Below, piece by piece: positions 22,844-39,199 of a DNA stretch of 64,000 bases. Both the position numbers and the translations under genes were made by a program. The notes beneath the pieces were generated by a model that was given only the letters and a program-made list of their open reading frames with translations, had not been told where the DNA came from and ran no database searches. Position 1 is the first letter of the stretch. Each line of letters begins with the position of its first letter. Source of the stretch: Streptomyces longispororuber (GTDB taxonomy: Bacteria; Actinomycetota; Actinomycetes; Streptomycetales; Streptomycetaceae); assembly GCF_014656095.1 (NCBI RefSeq), contig NZ_BNBT01000011.1, forward strand, positions 41,468-105,467, read 5' to 3'.

Positions 22844-23215
22844 TTACTTCTCCTTCTTGGCGCCGTAGCGGCTGCGGGCCTGCTTGCGGTTCTTGACACC
22901 CTGGGTGTCGAGGGAACCGCGGATGATCTTGTAGCGAACACCAGGCAGGTCCTTCACACGGCCACCACGCACGAGCACGATGGAGTGCTCCTGCAGGTTG
23001 TGTCCCTCACCCGGAATGTAGGCCGTGACCTCGATCCCGGAGGTCAGACGCACACGCGCGACCTTCCGCAGGGCCGAGTTCGGCTTCTTCGGGGTGGTCG
23101 TGAACACACGCGTGCAGACGCCACGGCGCTGGGGCGAACCCTCGAGTGCGGGCGTCTTGTTCTTCTCGACCTTGTCCTGCCGGCCCTTGCGGACCAGCTG
23201 CTGGATCGTAGGCAC
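22844..23215 (-). CDS. rpsL: 30S ribosomal protein S12
   Basis: Decoding-centre protein. The 123-residue product starts [20 protein letters not shown]. Lys43 and Lys88, the positions where substitutions give streptomycin resistance and, in Streptomyces, altered antibiotic production, are both lysine, so this is the wild-type form. First gene of the str operon with a 190-base leader. Confidence 0.98.
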   Translation of the reverse strand: MPTIQQLVRKGRQDKVEKNKTPALEGSPQRRGVCTRVFTTTPKKPNSALRKVARVRLTSGIEVTAYIPGEGHNLQEHSIVLVRGGRVKDLPGVRYKIIRGSLDTQGVKNRKQARSRYGAKKEK

Positions 23216-23265
23216 TACTTCTCCGGTTTCTGTGTGCCGAATAGTAAAGCTAACCTGGAACGTCG

Positions 23266-23290
23266 CCGACCCACGCGGTCGGGTGTGTCG
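23266..23290 (-). promoter_or_regulatory. Shared leader hairpin element in the rpsL leader
   Basis: Second copy of the rpsJ leader element: CGACACACCCGACC followed by the CCGACC/GGTCGG hairpin with loop GCGTG. It lies about 50 bases upstream of the rpsL ATG and well downstream of the promoter, so it is transcribed. Confidence 0.7.
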
Positions 23291-23408
23291 AATACTGCAG
23301 ACCCCCGCTGAACGACGGGGAGGGCGCAGATTGCGGTGGCCGGATCAGACTCACGGTGCGGTGGAAGACACGCGCGCGAGCCAAGGCACACCCCAGGCAC
23401 AAGGTCTG

Positions 23409-23437
23409 AGCGTACCTACCTCATTGGCTGCGGTCAA
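23409..23437 (-). promoter_or_regulatory. Promoter of the str operon (rpsL)
   Basis: On the minus strand TTGACC (23437-23432) and TACGCT (23414-23409) are exactly 17 bases apart, an excellent match to the housekeeping sigma consensus. The start would fall near 23402, giving a leader of about 187 bases. The rest of the 320-base gap to the next gene shows nothing else. Confidence 0.75.
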
Positions 23438-23536
23438 AACAAATACCCCGCACCCCGGACACGCCGGGCACCGCAGGGCGCCGCCGGTGCCGCGGCGGCC
23501 CGCCCGCCCGGGTCCCTCCCGGCGGCCGGACCGGCC

Positions 23537-24115
23537 CTAGCCCCCGGACGCCGACACGACCAGCAGCAACAGCAGCGTCCACCCCACGATCGACAGCCAG
23601 CCCAGGGCCAGGCCCGCCATCGCCTGGCCGTCGCCGTTCTCGTGGGTGCGGCGGATCTCGGCGCGGGCCATGTGGCCGAGGACGACCGCGGGGACGGCCG
23701 AGGCGCCGAGGGTGAAGAACGTCGCGATGCCGCACACCAGGGCCGCGGTGGCCTTGCCGTTGGTGGGCGCCGGGGCGGGCATGAAGGTGGGCGGCACCCG
23801 GGGCGCGTACTGCTGCGGGAACTGCTGGGGGAACTGCTGCGGGAAGCCCGTCGGGCCCTGGGGCAGGTCGGCGACGAGGAGCCCCAGCTCCCCCACCGTA
23901 CGGGCGGCGTGGGCGCGCTCCACCCGGCGCTCGTACTCGTCCTGCTGGAGCCGGCCCTCGGCGAACCCGGCGCGCAGCACGTCGACCGCGCGCTCCCGGT
24001 CGGAGTGGCCCGCGAGCATCGACGGCTGGCCCTGCTGTCCCGGCCACGGCGCCGGCTGCCACGACGGATCGGTCACGAGACGCACGCTCCCCCACACGGT
24101 GTGTGCTCCCATCAT
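23537..24115 (-). CDS. Small membrane protein with DUF1707- and DUF4190-like regions
   Basis: The 192-residue frame has an N-terminal segment (DRERAVDVLRAGFAEGRLQQ, then DEYERRVERAHAA) typical of DUF1707, then a Pro/Gln-rich linker with FPQQ repeats, then two hydrophobic helices (ALVCGIATFFTLGASAVPAVVLG and LGWLSIVGWTLLLLLV; DUF4190-like). Likely a small cytoplasmic-membrane protein of unknown function, common in actinomycetes. The start is uncertain: a GTG at 24076 with GGGGAG upstream would give 179 residues. It lies between rpoC and rpsL on the same strand but is separated from rpoC by a strong terminator. Confidence 0.85.
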   Translation of the reverse strand: MMGAHTVWGSVRLVTDPSWQPAPWPGQQGQPSMLAGHSDRERAVDVLRAGFAEGRLQQDEYERRVERAHAARTVGELGLLVADLPQGPTGFPQQFPQQFPQQYAPRVPPTFMPAPAPTNGKATAALVCGIATFFTLGASAVPAVVLGHMARAEIRRTHENGDGQAMAGLALGWLSIVGWTLLLLLVVSASGG

Positions 24116-24124
24116 GCGTCAAAG

Positions 24125-24170
24125 CGCCGCAGGGCGGCCACCCGACTCCCGTCGGATGACCGCCCTGCGG
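24125..24170 (-). terminator. Terminator after rpoC
   Basis: GCCGCAGGGCGG (24125-24136) pairs with CCGCCCTGCGGC (24159-24170), with further pairing inside the loop. It starts about 30 bases after the rpoC stop. Confidence 0.8.
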
Positions 24171-24202
24171 CGGGTGGCGCGCTCGCCGGGCGAGCGGGCC
24201 GA

Positions 24203-28117
<3,915 letters not shown>

Positions 28118-28201
28118 TATGCGTCAATCCCTCTCAGGGTTGTGCCACCTCGCGTCAGCGAGATATTGGCGCTTCATCAATGGTCTGTCGGGGTCCGGGG
28201 G

Positions 28202-28228
28202 CCCGCCTCCCCGGGAAGGGGAGGCGGG
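28202..28228 (-). other. Hairpin between rpoB and rpoC
   Basis: CCCGCCTCCCC (28202-28212) pairs perfectly with GGGGAGGCGGG (28218-28228) around a 5-base loop, eight bases after the rpoB stop. There is no T-run. Possibly a processing or stability element, or a partial terminator tuning rpoC relative to rpoB. Confidence 0.6.
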
Positions 28229-28235
28229 GGACCCG

Positions 28236-31721
<3,486 letters not shown>

Positions 31722-31884
31722 GAGGGGGTCCTTCCGAGGGCTCGGACTCACTACGCGCGTACCGGTCCCAGGCTGTACAGAGAGACAGAAATCCCAGGTC
31801 AGGGAGGCTTCGGTCCACAGTGCTCAAGCATGGGCATGCCCCTGGTGACGGGCAGGAGGCAGCTAACAGGCAGCGCAAAGGGTC

Positions 31885-31913
31885 AGTGTAGCCACCTGGC
31901 CCACTGATGTCCA
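31885..31913 (-). promoter_or_regulatory. Candidate promoter for rpoBC
   Basis: On the minus strand TGGACA (31913-31908) and TACACT (31890-31885) are 17 bases apart. A start near 31878 would give a leader of about 157 bases. Another possible pair, TTGACG with AATTCT 17 bases on, lies further upstream near 32045-32075. The 584-base rplL-rpoB gap holds no gene. Confidence 0.55.
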
Positions 31914-32186
31914 GTGCGGGGTTTCGGAGACCCTCGTTGTTCTCAACACCTGCGGCAAGCCACGTCCTCAACGCACATCGATACTGCCCTCTTCGCCGCC
32001 GATCCATGCCTCGGATGCGGATCCTTGTGACGACGCGTCCTGAGAATTGCGCGCTGCGTGCGGTTCGTCAAGGCCCCCCAGCCCTGACGGGCCCCGATTC
32101 GGGGGCCGCCCGGGGCCGCCCGGGGCACAACGAAGATCACCATACCCCCCGGTGCCGACAGTGCAAGCGGCCGTCACGGGAACGCC

Positions 32187-32220
32187 GAAGGGCGACCACC
32201 CAACTGGGTGATCGCCCTTC
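32187..32220 (-). terminator. Terminator-like hairpin after rplL
   Basis: GAAGGGCGA (32187-32195) pairs with TCGCCCTTC (32212-32220), with CACCC and GGGTG pairing inside. It lies 85 bases after the rplL stop and before the rpoB promoter, so rplJL and rpoBC can be separately transcribed. Confidence 0.7.
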
Positions 32221-32305
32221 AGTGTCCCCGCGTTACAGCGCGGGCGGCTCCGGGTCCCTCAGGGGGACGGCGGGCCGAAGGAGTCGCGTACGACCCCGTG
32301 AGGCC

Positions 32306-32695
32306 TTACTTGACCTCGACGGAGGCGCCGGCGCCCTTGAGGGCCTCGGCGGCCTTCTCCGCGGCGTCCTTGGCGACCTTCTCGAGGACCGGCTTCGGGG
32401 TGCCGTCGACGAGGTCCTTGGCCTCCTTCAGACCCAGGGAGGTCAGCTCACGCACGACCTTGATGACCTGGATCTTCTTGTCGCCGGCGCCGGTGAGGAT
32501 GACGTCGAACTCGTCCTTCTCCTCGACGGCCTCGGCGGCGGCGCCACCAGCGGCACCGCCGGCCATGACGACCGGCGCGGCAGCGGCGGCGGTGACGTCG
32601 AACTTCTCCTCGAAGGCCTTCACGAACTCGGAGAGCTCGATGAGGGTCATCTCCTCGAACTGCGCGAGCAGCTCGTCCTGGGTGAGCTTCGCCAT
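32306..32695 (-). CDS. rplL: 50S ribosomal protein L7/L12
   Basis: Stalk protein, present in multiple copies, which recruits GTPase factors. The 129-residue product has the N-terminal dimerisation part ([20 protein letters not shown]), an Ala/Gly hinge ([20 protein letters not shown]) and the factor-binding C-terminal domain with [20 protein letters not shown]. Confidence 0.98.
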   Translation of the reverse strand: MAKLTQDELLAQFEEMTLIELSEFVKAFEEKFDVTAAAAAPVVMAGGAAGGAAAEAVEEKDEFDVILTGAGDKKIQVIKVVRELTSLGLKEAKDLVDGTPKPVLEKVAKDAAEKAAEALKGAGASVEVK

Positions 32696-32806
32696 GATGG
32701 CGGTCCTTCCACTAATTCGGCAGGTGCCGGATGTACTGGTGTGGCGGGCGTACGTCTGGCCCGCTGTGGCCTTCGCCGTCAGGCGAGGGCCAGTGTGCGA
32801 GCCGAG

Positions 32807-33334
32807 TTACTCGGCACCGCCCTGCTCGTCCTGCTTGGCACGGAGCGCGTCCACGGTGCGGACGAGCTTCGACGGCAGCGCCTGGAAGACGGAGGCAGCC
32901 TGGGACTGCTTCGCCTTGAAGGCACCGGCCAGCTTGGAGAGCAGAACCTCGCGGGACTCGAGGTCCGCAAGCTTCTTGATGTCGTCGGCGGACATCGCCT
33001 TGCCGTCAAGGACGCCGCCCTTGATGACGAGGGCGGGGTTGTCCTTGGCGAAGTCACGCAGACCCTTCGCCGCCTCGACCGGGTCGCCGGTCACGAAGGC
33101 GACAGCCGTCGAGCCCTTGAGGTGCTCGTCGAGCTGGATCCCGGCCTCGTTGGCCGCGATCTTGGTCAGCGTGTTCTTCACCACACGGTACTGAGCGTTG
33201 TCGCCGAGAGAACGGCGGAGCTGCTTGAGCTGCGCCACGCTCAGTCCGGTGTAGGAAGTCACAACAGCAGCGTTGGAGTCGCGCAGCTTCTGCGTGATCT
33301 CCTCGACGGCTGCGACCTTGTCGGACGTCGCCAT
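32807..33334 (-). CDS. rplJ: 50S ribosomal protein L10
   Basis: Anchors L7/L12 dimers to 23S rRNA. The 175-residue product starts [20 protein letters not shown] and contains [27 protein letters not shown] site precedes the ATG. In many bacteria L10 or the L10-L12 complex binds the leader of its own mRNA. Confidence 0.98.
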   Translation of the reverse strand: MATSDKVAAVEEITQKLRDSNAAVVTSYTGLSVAQLKQLRRSLGDNAQYRVVKNTLTKIAANEAGIQLDEHLKGSTAVAFVTGDPVEAAKGLRDFAKDNPALVIKGGVLDGKAMSADDIKKLADLESREVLLSKLAGAFKAKQSQAASVFQALPSKLVRTVDALRAKQDEQGGAE

Positions 33335-33436
33335 GAGCCTCGGCCTCCTTCCGGGGTGATGATCCTCGACTGACCTGTTCGATCAGCCGCGCGTCGCCGG
33401 ACCGCCTGAATCAGGCACACGAGGAAGGGGCCTTGC

Positions 33437-33473
33437 ACAAAACGAAACGCCCCGGCGCAGGCGCACGGGGCGT
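33437..33473 (-). promoter_or_regulatory. Attenuator-like terminator in the rplJL leader
   Basis: On the minus strand ACGCCCCG pairs with CGGGGCGT (8-bp perfect stem, 33466-33473 with 33447-33454) and is followed by TTTCGTTTTG. It is a proper intrinsic terminator, 103 bases before the rplJ ATG. It lies 370 bases beyond the upstream lipoprotein gene, so it more likely acts as an L10-leader attenuator than as that gene's terminator. Confidence 0.6.
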
Positions 33474-33611
33474 GAGCTCGACCGGACGCGATGCGTCCAG
33501 GAGCACTTCCACGGTCACCTACGCGGGTCGTCCGCAGTTCAGCGGATCCTTCGGCCGCCGCGCACTCTTACGAGCACACGACAACGACCAGCGGTCTTTG
33601 GCTTCTGTGGA

Positions 33612-33641
33612 AGGCTACGCGAACGGGGCCGCGTCAAGCAA
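33612..33641 (-). promoter_or_regulatory. Weak candidate promoter for rplJL
   Basis: TTGCTT (33641-33636) and TAGCCT (33617-33612) are 18 bases apart on the minus strand; an overlapping TTGACG is only 14 bases away. A start near 33605 would place the attenuator-like hairpin inside the leader. The remaining 200 bases to the lipoprotein gene are GC-rich with no gene seen. Confidence 0.3.
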
Positions 33642-33852
33642 ATCGGTCGTCCGGGGCGGGAGCGGGCCGGGCCGCCCCCGGGGCCGGGAGGCGCACTGCG
33701 GGGCTCCGGGAGGCGCCGCCCGCCCCGGGGCCGGGGGCCCGGAGCGGGCCGTTCGCAGCGCGGGGCCGGGGCCGGCGCTCCCGGGAGGAACGTTCCCGCC
33801 CGGGAGGCGCCACTGGCGGCCGGTCAGGAGCGGAGAGTCGCCGCAGCGGGCG

Positions 33853-34728
33853 TCAGGAGGTGCCCTCGTCGCTGCCGCTCTCCATCTCCTTCATCATCTC
33901 GGCGAGGTCCATGACCTCGTTCTTCGGCGGCGCCGTGACCTTCACCGGCTTGTTCACGTCGAAGAACGTGATCGTCATGTCGAACTTGCCCTTGTCGGCG
34001 TCGCCCTGGGTGCGGAACTGCTTGGTGTGGTTCTCGCCGTCGATCCACATGTCCATCGTCAGCTTGTCGATGCCCATGTCCTCGTACTGCTTGAGGCCCT
34101 TCTCCTGGCGCTCGCGGGTCTTCGCGTCCTTCTTGTCGATCGACGCGCGCATCTGGTCCAGCGTGACCGTGCCCCGGTAGTGGGTGGTCTCGGCGCCGTC
34201 CACGGTCTCCTCGCCGACCTTCTTCAGGTCGTCGGAGCCGGTGAAGAGGGTCGACTGGGCGGCCGGGTTCTGCTCGGCCGTGGCGGTGGCCGAGGACGGC
34301 GCGGGCTTGTTCGGCGCGCCCTTGCCCATGGTCTTGGCGTCGAACTTGATCCACCGCTTGCCGTCCGCCTCGGCGGCGGCCTTCCCGCCGCCGAGGTAGA
34401 CGCCGTCACCGACGACGCGGATCTCCAGCTTCTCGGGACCCTCCGGCGTGCTCATGTTCATGCTCACGGCGAGCGGCTCGGTCGCCATGGACGCCTCGCC
34501 CCGGACCTTGCCCTCCCCCGGGAGCAGGCCCTTCATCCGGAAGCTGAAGGACGTCAGCTCCTCGCTGTTCTTCGCGGCCTTCTTCACGGCCGCGGCGGGC
34601 GAGATGTCCTCGCCCGCGCGGTCCGACTTCTTCTCCGAGCCGCACGCCACCGCGCCACCGGCCAGCAGCAGGGCCGCCAGAGCGGCACTCGCCACCCTCT
34701 TACGACCCATACGTACGGAACTGCTCAT
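33853..34728 (-). CDS. Lipoprotein, LppX/LolA-like, paralogue 1
   Basis: The 291-residue product begins with a basic signal peptide and a probable lipobox ending at Cys29 (AGGAVAC), so it should be exported and lipid-anchored outside the membrane. The mature part alternates short charged and hydrophobic strands (TSFSFRMKGLLPG ... GDGVYLGG ... KRWIKFD), the pattern of LolA-like or LppX_LprAFG beta-sheet lipid-binding folds; this is inference. It resembles its neighbour at 34882-35802 in layout (DISP motif after the lipobox, W-x-K-aromatic strand, D-V-W-type strand near the end). The pair lies between rplKA and rplJL, an arrangement I recall in other streptomycetes. Function unknown. Confidence 0.85.
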   Translation of the reverse strand: MSSSVRMGRKRVASAALAALLLAGGAVACGSEKKSDRAGEDISPAAAVKKAAKNSEELTSFSFRMKGLLPGEGKVRGEASMATEPLAVSMNMSTPEGPEKLEIRVVGDGVYLGGGKAAAEADGKRWIKFDAKTMGKGAPNKPAPSSATATAEQNPAAQSTLFTGSDDLKKVGEETVDGAETTHYRGTVTLDQMRASIDKKDAKTRERQEKGLKQYEDMGIDKLTMDMWIDGENHTKQFRTQGDADKGKFDMTITFFDVNKPVKVTAPPKNEVMDLAEMMKEMESGSDEGTS

Positions 34729-34881
34729 TACCCCACCCCTACGAACATTTGATCCACTTCTTGCGGTGGGGTGAGATTACCTGACGGACGCGCGGCGGAC
34801 CTCCGGGAGAATCCCCGAGGTCAGACCGAGATCAGGCCGGAACCTGACCGAGACCGGACCGGCGCGGGGGCCGCCGGAGGG

Positions 34882-35802
34882 TCAGGTCGTGGGCTGCCGG
34901 TTCATCAGGTCCCGGAAGTCCGCGGTGTCGGACGCGGGCGGCTCCTCGGCGGAGACCGCGGTGCCGTAGTCGCTGTAGTAGGCGGTCGCGGACAGCTCGC
35001 CGGTCTTCATCTGGCCCTTCTCGACCTTCTTGACCAGCAGGTTCTCGTCGTTGACCCAGATGTCGACGGTCTCGGTGGTGACGCCCGCCTGCTCGAGCTG
35101 CTTCTTCATGTCGGCGAGCTGGGACTCGCTGAGGCCGGAGGACTTCTCGGCGAGCTCGGCGACGTCGACGGTGCCGGAGTAGTGCGTGGTGTTCACGCCC
35201 CGGACCTTCTCGCGGCCGACCTTCTTCACGTCGCCGGAGGCGAGCAGCATCTTCACCGACTGGTGCGGCGTGCTGTTCTGCATCGCGTCCTTCATGTACG
35301 CGCCCGAGCCGCCGCCGATCCGCTCCAGGTCGTCGTACGCGTACTTCACCCAGTGCTTGCCGCCGATCTGGGCGGCGAAGCGGTCGCCCATCTTCGCGTA
35401 GTACGCGTCGGGCCGGTAGCGGGCCTCCATGGACGTGCTGCCGGTCTGGCGCATCGTCTCGGCCATCTGGCCGCCGGTGTAGGTGATGGTCATGGTGCCG
35501 GTGAGGCCGTCCGCCCAGCCGAGGGAGCCGCTGGCCTTCATGGACATCGCGGAGCCCATGGTGGTCTCCGACTCGACCTTCGCCGAGTCGGCCTTGTCCG
35601 TGGTGCTCTCGATCTGGCGCAGGGCGGCTATGGGGCTGATGTCGAGCCCGCCCTTGCCCTTGCTGCCGTCCGAGGAGCCCTTGCTGTCCGAGGAGCCCTT
35701 GTCGTCGTCCGAGCCGCCCGACGAGCCGCAGGCGGCCAGTCCGGTCAGGGCCGTCGCGGTGGCGATACCCAGCGCCAGGCGGCGCACTGTCATGCCGTTC
35801 AT
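34882..35802 (-). CDS. Lipoprotein, LppX/LolA-like, paralogue 2
   Basis: The 306-residue product starting MNGMTVRRLALG has a clear lipobox LAAC ending at Cys25, then a Ser/Gly/Asp/Lys-rich linker, then DISPIAALRQIESTTDKA and a beta-rich domain. GGGGTGGG precedes the ATG at 35802; the frame extends to 35925, but that extra part lacks signal-peptide character. Shared layout with the 33853-34728 product (DISP, KHWVKY versus KRWIKF, VDIWVNDENLLVKK versus MDMWIDGENHTKQ) indicates tandem duplication followed by divergence. Possible lipid- or ligand-binding envelope protein; function unknown. Confidence 0.87.
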   Translation of the reverse strand: MNGMTVRRLALGIATATALTGLAACGSSGGSDDDKGSSDSKGSSDGSKGKGGLDISPIAALRQIESTTDKADSAKVESETTMGSAMSMKASGSLGWADGLTGTMTITYTGGQMAETMRQTGSTSMEARYRPDAYYAKMGDRFAAQIGGKHWVKYAYDDLERIGGGSGAYMKDAMQNSTPHQSVKMLLASGDVKKVGREKVRGVNTTHYSGTVDVAELAEKSSGLSESQLADMKKQLEQAGVTTETVDIWVNDENLLVKKVEKGQMKTGELSATAYYSDYGTAVSAEEPPASDTADFRDLMNRQPTT

Positions 35803-35928
35803 GTCGTCCCACCCCTTGCGTCCATGGAGAGCCAGCACGCTAGCGCGGTCCGCTCCCCGGCGTCTCCCGTACGTCGTCCACATCACGTACGGGACCATGC
35901 GTCCCCCGGGTGTATACCCGTACAACGG

Positions 35929-35965
35929 GACGGGCCCCGCACCACGAATGGTTGCGGGGCCCGTC
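35929..35965 (-). terminator. Terminator after rplA
   Basis: GACGGGCCCCGCA (35929-35941) pairs with TGCGGGGCCCGTC (35953-35965), a 13-bp perfect stem with an 11-base loop, just after the rplA stop. It separates rplKA from the lipoprotein genes. Confidence 0.8.
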
Positions 35966-35998
35966 TCATGCGCGCCGGTCGCTCGGCTGCCGTCGGTG

Positions 35999-36721
35999 TC
36001 AGACGGCGGCCGGGTCCTCCTCGACGAGGAGGTTGCGGGTGCGGTTGGGGTCGACCGGAATGCCGGGGCCCATCGTGGTGGTGATGGCGGCCTTCTTGAT
36101 GTAGCGACCCTTGGCGGCGGACGGCTTCAGACGGAGGATCTCCTCCAGGGCCGCGCCGTAGTTCTCCACCAGCTTGGTGTCGTCGAAGGACGCCTTGCCG
36201 ATGATGAAGTGCAGGTTCGCGTGCTTGTCGACACGGAACTCGATCTTGCCGCCCTTGATGTCGTTGACAGCCTTGGCGACGTCGGGGGTCACGGTGCCGG
36301 TCTTCGGGTTCGGCATCAGACCACGCGGACCGAGCACGCGGCCGAGGCGGCCGACCTTGCCCATGAGGTCCGGGGTGGCGACGACGGCGTCGAAGTCCAG
36401 ACGGCCCTTGGAGACCTCGTCGATCAGCTCGTCGGCGCCGACGATGTCGGCCCCGGCGGCTTCCGCGGCCGCAGCACGGTCACCGGTCGCGAAGACCAGG
36501 ACCCGGGCGGTCTTGCCGGTGCCGTGCGGGAGGTTCACGGTGCCACGGACCATCTGGTCGGCCTTGCGCGGGTCGACACCCAGGCGGAAGGCGACCTCGA
36601 CGGTGCCGTCGAACTTGGTCGCGGAGGTCTCCTTGGCGAGACGGACCGCCTCGAGCGGGGCGTACAGCTTGTCCCGGTCGATCTTGGCGTCCGCAGCGCG
36701 GAGAGTCTTGCTGCGCTTCAC
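35999..36721 (-). CDS. rplA: 50S ribosomal protein L1
   Basis: Forms the L1 stalk that moves the E-site tRNA, and in E. coli represses the rplKA mRNA. The 240-residue product starts [20 protein letters not shown] and includes [15 protein letters not shown]. It follows rplK by 105 bases. Confidence 0.98.
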   Translation of the reverse strand: MKRSKTLRAADAKIDRDKLYAPLEAVRLAKETSATKFDGTVEVAFRLGVDPRKADQMVRGTVNLPHGTGKTARVLVFATGDRAAAAEAAGADIVGADELIDEVSKGRLDFDAVVATPDLMGKVGRLGRVLGPRGLMPNPKTGTVTPDVAKAVNDIKGGKIEFRVDKHANLHFIIGKASFDDTKLVENYGAALEEILRLKPSAAKGRYIKKAAITTTMGPGIPVDPNRTRNLLVEEDPAAV

Positions 36722-36826
36722 TTCTACTCCTGAGGTTCAGGTATGGAGTTCGTGGTCCGGGCCAGCGCTTGGCCCTGCCACATCAGGTCTGCGGGTCTAC
36801 GGTGCGACCCCGCGGTGTGGGTGAGG

Positions 36827-37261
36827 TCAGCCCTCGACCGTGATGCCCATGGAGCGGGCGGTGCCAGCGATGATCTTCGACGCGGCGTCGAGGTCGTTGG
36901 CGTTGAGGTCGGGCATCTTGGTCTCGGCGATCTCGCGGACCTGCGCCTGGGTGATCTTGGCGACCTTGGTCTTGTGCGGCTCGCCGGAGCCCTTCTCCAC
37001 ACCCGCGGCCTTGAGGATCATCTTCGCGGCCGGCGGGGTCTTGGTGATGAAGGTGAAGGAACGGTCCTCGTAGACCGTGATCTCCACCGGGATGACCCAG
37101 CCGCGCTGCGACTCGGTCGCGGCGTTGTAGGCCTTGCAGAACTCCATGATGTTCACGCCGTGCTGGCCCAGCGCGGGGCCGACCGGCGGGGCCGGGTTGG
37201 CGGCACCGGCCTGGATCTGGAGCTTGATCAGCCCCGTGACCTTCTTCTTCTTGGGAGGCAT
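36827..37261 (-). CDS. rplK: 50S ribosomal protein L11
   Basis: Binds the GTPase-associated centre of 23S rRNA, the thiostrepton site, and is needed for RelA activation. The 144-residue product starts [20 protein letters not shown] and has the proline-rich [16 protein letters not shown] stretch. Confidence 0.98.
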
Positions 37262-37367
37262 TGCTCTCTCCGGGTCCTAGTGAGAGTGTGGAGCAGCCCC
37301 CTCCACCATGATCCTTCGGCGACCGCAGGCGATCGTCGGGATCATCTGGATGGAGGCATACCGCACT

Positions 37368-37396
37368 ACGATAACGGGTATCGCGGCGGGGCCCAA
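37368..37396 (-). promoter_or_regulatory. Candidate promoter for rplK-rplA
   Basis: On the minus strand TTGGGC (37396-37391) and TATCGT (37373-37368) are 17 bases apart; a start near 37360 would give a leader of about 100 bases. Confidence 0.45.
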
Positions 37397-37452
37397 ACCG
37401 ATATCGCGGCGGACCCCACCGGACACCCCTCTCCGGGTCCCGGCCCCCGGGT

Positions 37453-37980
37453 TCAGCAGCGCTTGGACGTCATCGCCTGGCCCGCCAGCGGGTCACCGGG
37501 CGCGCGGAGCTGCCCGACCGCGGCGGTGCACTCGCCGGCGGTGGCGGCGGGCAGCGACCAGAACTCCTGCGCGTTCGTCGGGCTCCACCAGTCCTGGCCG
37601 ACGATCTCGTCCCGGGAGTAGCTGTAGACCCCGGTGCTGACGTCGTAGTCCCTGACCTTGTCGCGGAAGCTCTGCCACACCCAGACGTAGCCGTAGTTCT
37701 GCTTGCAGCGGGGCGAGTAGAACTGCTTGACCGACGCGGCGCGCGCACCGCCCCGGTCGATGTAGGCCGTGGTCCCGATCTGGTAGGCGTCCGAGCAGAC
37801 GCCGGCCGCCTGGGCCTTGAGGCTCTTCGGGTTGCCCTCGGCCGAGGGGGCGGTCGACTGGGACGCCGCCCTTCTGGCGTCGGGTGCGGGCGCCGGGCCG
37901 GTGCCCGCGAGGGCGGAACCGGCGCCGAGCAGGACGAAGGCGCAGGCGGAGGCGGCGATCGCGGTCTTACGGGCAAACAT
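37453..37980 (-). CDS. Secreted protein, DUF2690-like
   Basis: The 175-residue product starts MFARKTAIAASACAFVLLG with a standard signal peptide and probable cleavage after ALA25. AAGGGGG precedes the ATG at 37980. The mature protein has an Ala/Pro/Ser-rich N-terminus and then a domain with GVCSDAYQIG ... FYSPRCKQNYGYVWVW, which resembles DUF2690-type domains (a Cys pair around a YSPRC-x-N-aromatic motif); the match is by eye. Three conserved-looking cysteines plus a C-terminal KRC could form disulfides. Function unknown. It lies between rplK and nusG on the same strand. Confidence 0.8.
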   Translation of the reverse strand: MFARKTAIAASACAFVLLGAGSALAGTGPAPAPDARRAASQSTAPSAEGNPKSLKAQAAGVCSDAYQIGTTAYIDRGGARAASVKQFYSPRCKQNYGYVWVWQSFRDKVRDYDVSTGVYSYSRDEIVGQDWWSPTNAQEFWSLPAATAGECTAAVGQLRAPGDPLAGQAMTSKRC

Positions 37981-38192
37981 CAGGTGGTCCCCCTTGCTCG
38001 TCGGTGGAGTCCGCCCTGGCCCCCGTACCGCCGCAGAGCACCACAAATCGCCGCTCATGGCGACAGGAATTCCCATAAGCGTGCTGAAGTGGCGTGGAGG
38101 AAGGGACCGGGCGTTTCCGTCTACCAGTGAGACAGCCCGGGGCCCCGGAAGGTTGTGGTGCGGAACACATGCACCTGCGCCCGCCCACGACA

Positions 38193-38230
38193 GAGCCCCT
38201 GGGCTGCGGTTTCCCGCTGCCCAGGGGCTC
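38193..38230 (-). terminator. Terminator after nusG
   Basis: GAGCCCCTGGGC (38193-38204) pairs with GCCCAGGGGCTC (38219-38230), with GCGG and CCGC able to pair in the loop. It begins about 20 bases after the nusG stop. The remaining 200 bases to the secreted-protein gene show nothing else. Confidence 0.85.
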
Positions 38231-38251
38231 CGGTGCGCGCGTGCCGCGCGC

Positions 38252-39199
38252 TCAGTTCTTCTGGATCTGGTCGAAGCTCAGCTCGACCGGGGTCTCGCGG
38301 CCGAAGATCTCGACGAGGCCCTTGACCTTCTTCGAGTCGGCGTTGATCTCGTTGATCGTGGCCTGGAGCGTGGCGAACGGGCCGTCGGTGACGGTGACCG
38401 AGTCGCCGACCTCGAAGTCCAGGACCTGGACCTCGACCTTGCGCTGCGGGGCCGGCTTGCCCTCGGCCTCGGCGGCCTCGCGGGCGGCCTTCTCCTCGGC
38501 CTCCGGGGCGAGCATCTTGACGATCTCGTCCAGGGTCAGCGGGTACGGGTCGTAGGCGTTGCCCACGAAGCCGGTGACGCCGGGGGTGTTGCGGACGACG
38601 CCCCAGGACTCGTTCGTCAGGTCCATGCGCACCAGGACGTAGCCGGGGAGCTTGTTCTGGCGGATCGTCTTGCGGTCGCCGTTCTTGATCTGGACGACCT
38701 CTTCCTGCGGCACCTCGGCCTGGAAGATGTAGTCCTCGACGTTCAGCGAGACGGCGCGCTGCTCGAGGTTCGTCTTCACGCGGTTCTCGTAACCGGCGTA
38801 GGTGTGGATCACGTACCACTCGCCGGGCAGGCCGCGCAGCTCGTCACGGAGGGCGGCGACGGGGTCGACCGGCTCGGCGGGCTCCGCCTCCTCGGCGTCC
38901 TCCGCGCTCTCCTCGGAGTCCTCGGCGGCCTCGTCCTCGTCGCTCTCCGCGACGGCCTCGGCCTCGTCGTCGGCTTCGGCCTCGTCGTCGGCTTCGGCCT
39001 CGAGCTCGTCGCCGTCGGCCGCCTCGGCCTCGAGCTCGTCGTCCTCGTGCACCGCGGCCTCTTCGGCAGCCTCACCGGCGGCGGCGTCGGCAGCCTCGGC
39101 CTCGTCCGGGTCCACGGCGTCCGCCGCCTCGACGATGTCGATCTGGTCCTCCACGGACTCCGCCGACTCGATGGCGTCGTTCAGGTTCGGGTCAGACAC
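38252..39199 (-). CDS. nusG: Transcription antitermination factor NusG with long acidic N-terminal tail
   Basis: Binds RNA polymerase and couples it to ribosomes (via S10) or Rho. The 315-residue product has a 115-residue Glu/Asp/Ala-rich N-terminal extension, including the repeated [18 protein letters not shown], before the NGN domain ([20 protein letters not shown]). The C-terminal KOW domain contains [17 protein letters not shown]. The E. coli protein has 181 residues. The start is GTG. It follows secE by 77 bases. Confidence 0.97.
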   Translation of the reverse strand: MSDPNLNDAIESAESVEDQIDIVEAADAVDPDEAEAADAAAGEAAEEAAVHEDDELEAEAADGDELEAEADDEAEADDEAEAVAESDEDEAAEDSEESAEDAEEAEPAEPVDPVAALRDELRGLPGEWYVIHTYAGYENRVKTNLEQRAVSLNVEDYIFQAEVPQEEVVQIKNGDRKTIRQNKLPGYVLVRMDLTNESWGVVRNTPGVTGFVGNAYDPYPLTLDEIVKMLAPEAEEKAAREAAEAEGKPAPQRKVEVQVLDFEVGDSVTVTDGPFATLQATINEINADSKKVKGLVEIFGRETPVELSFDQIQKN

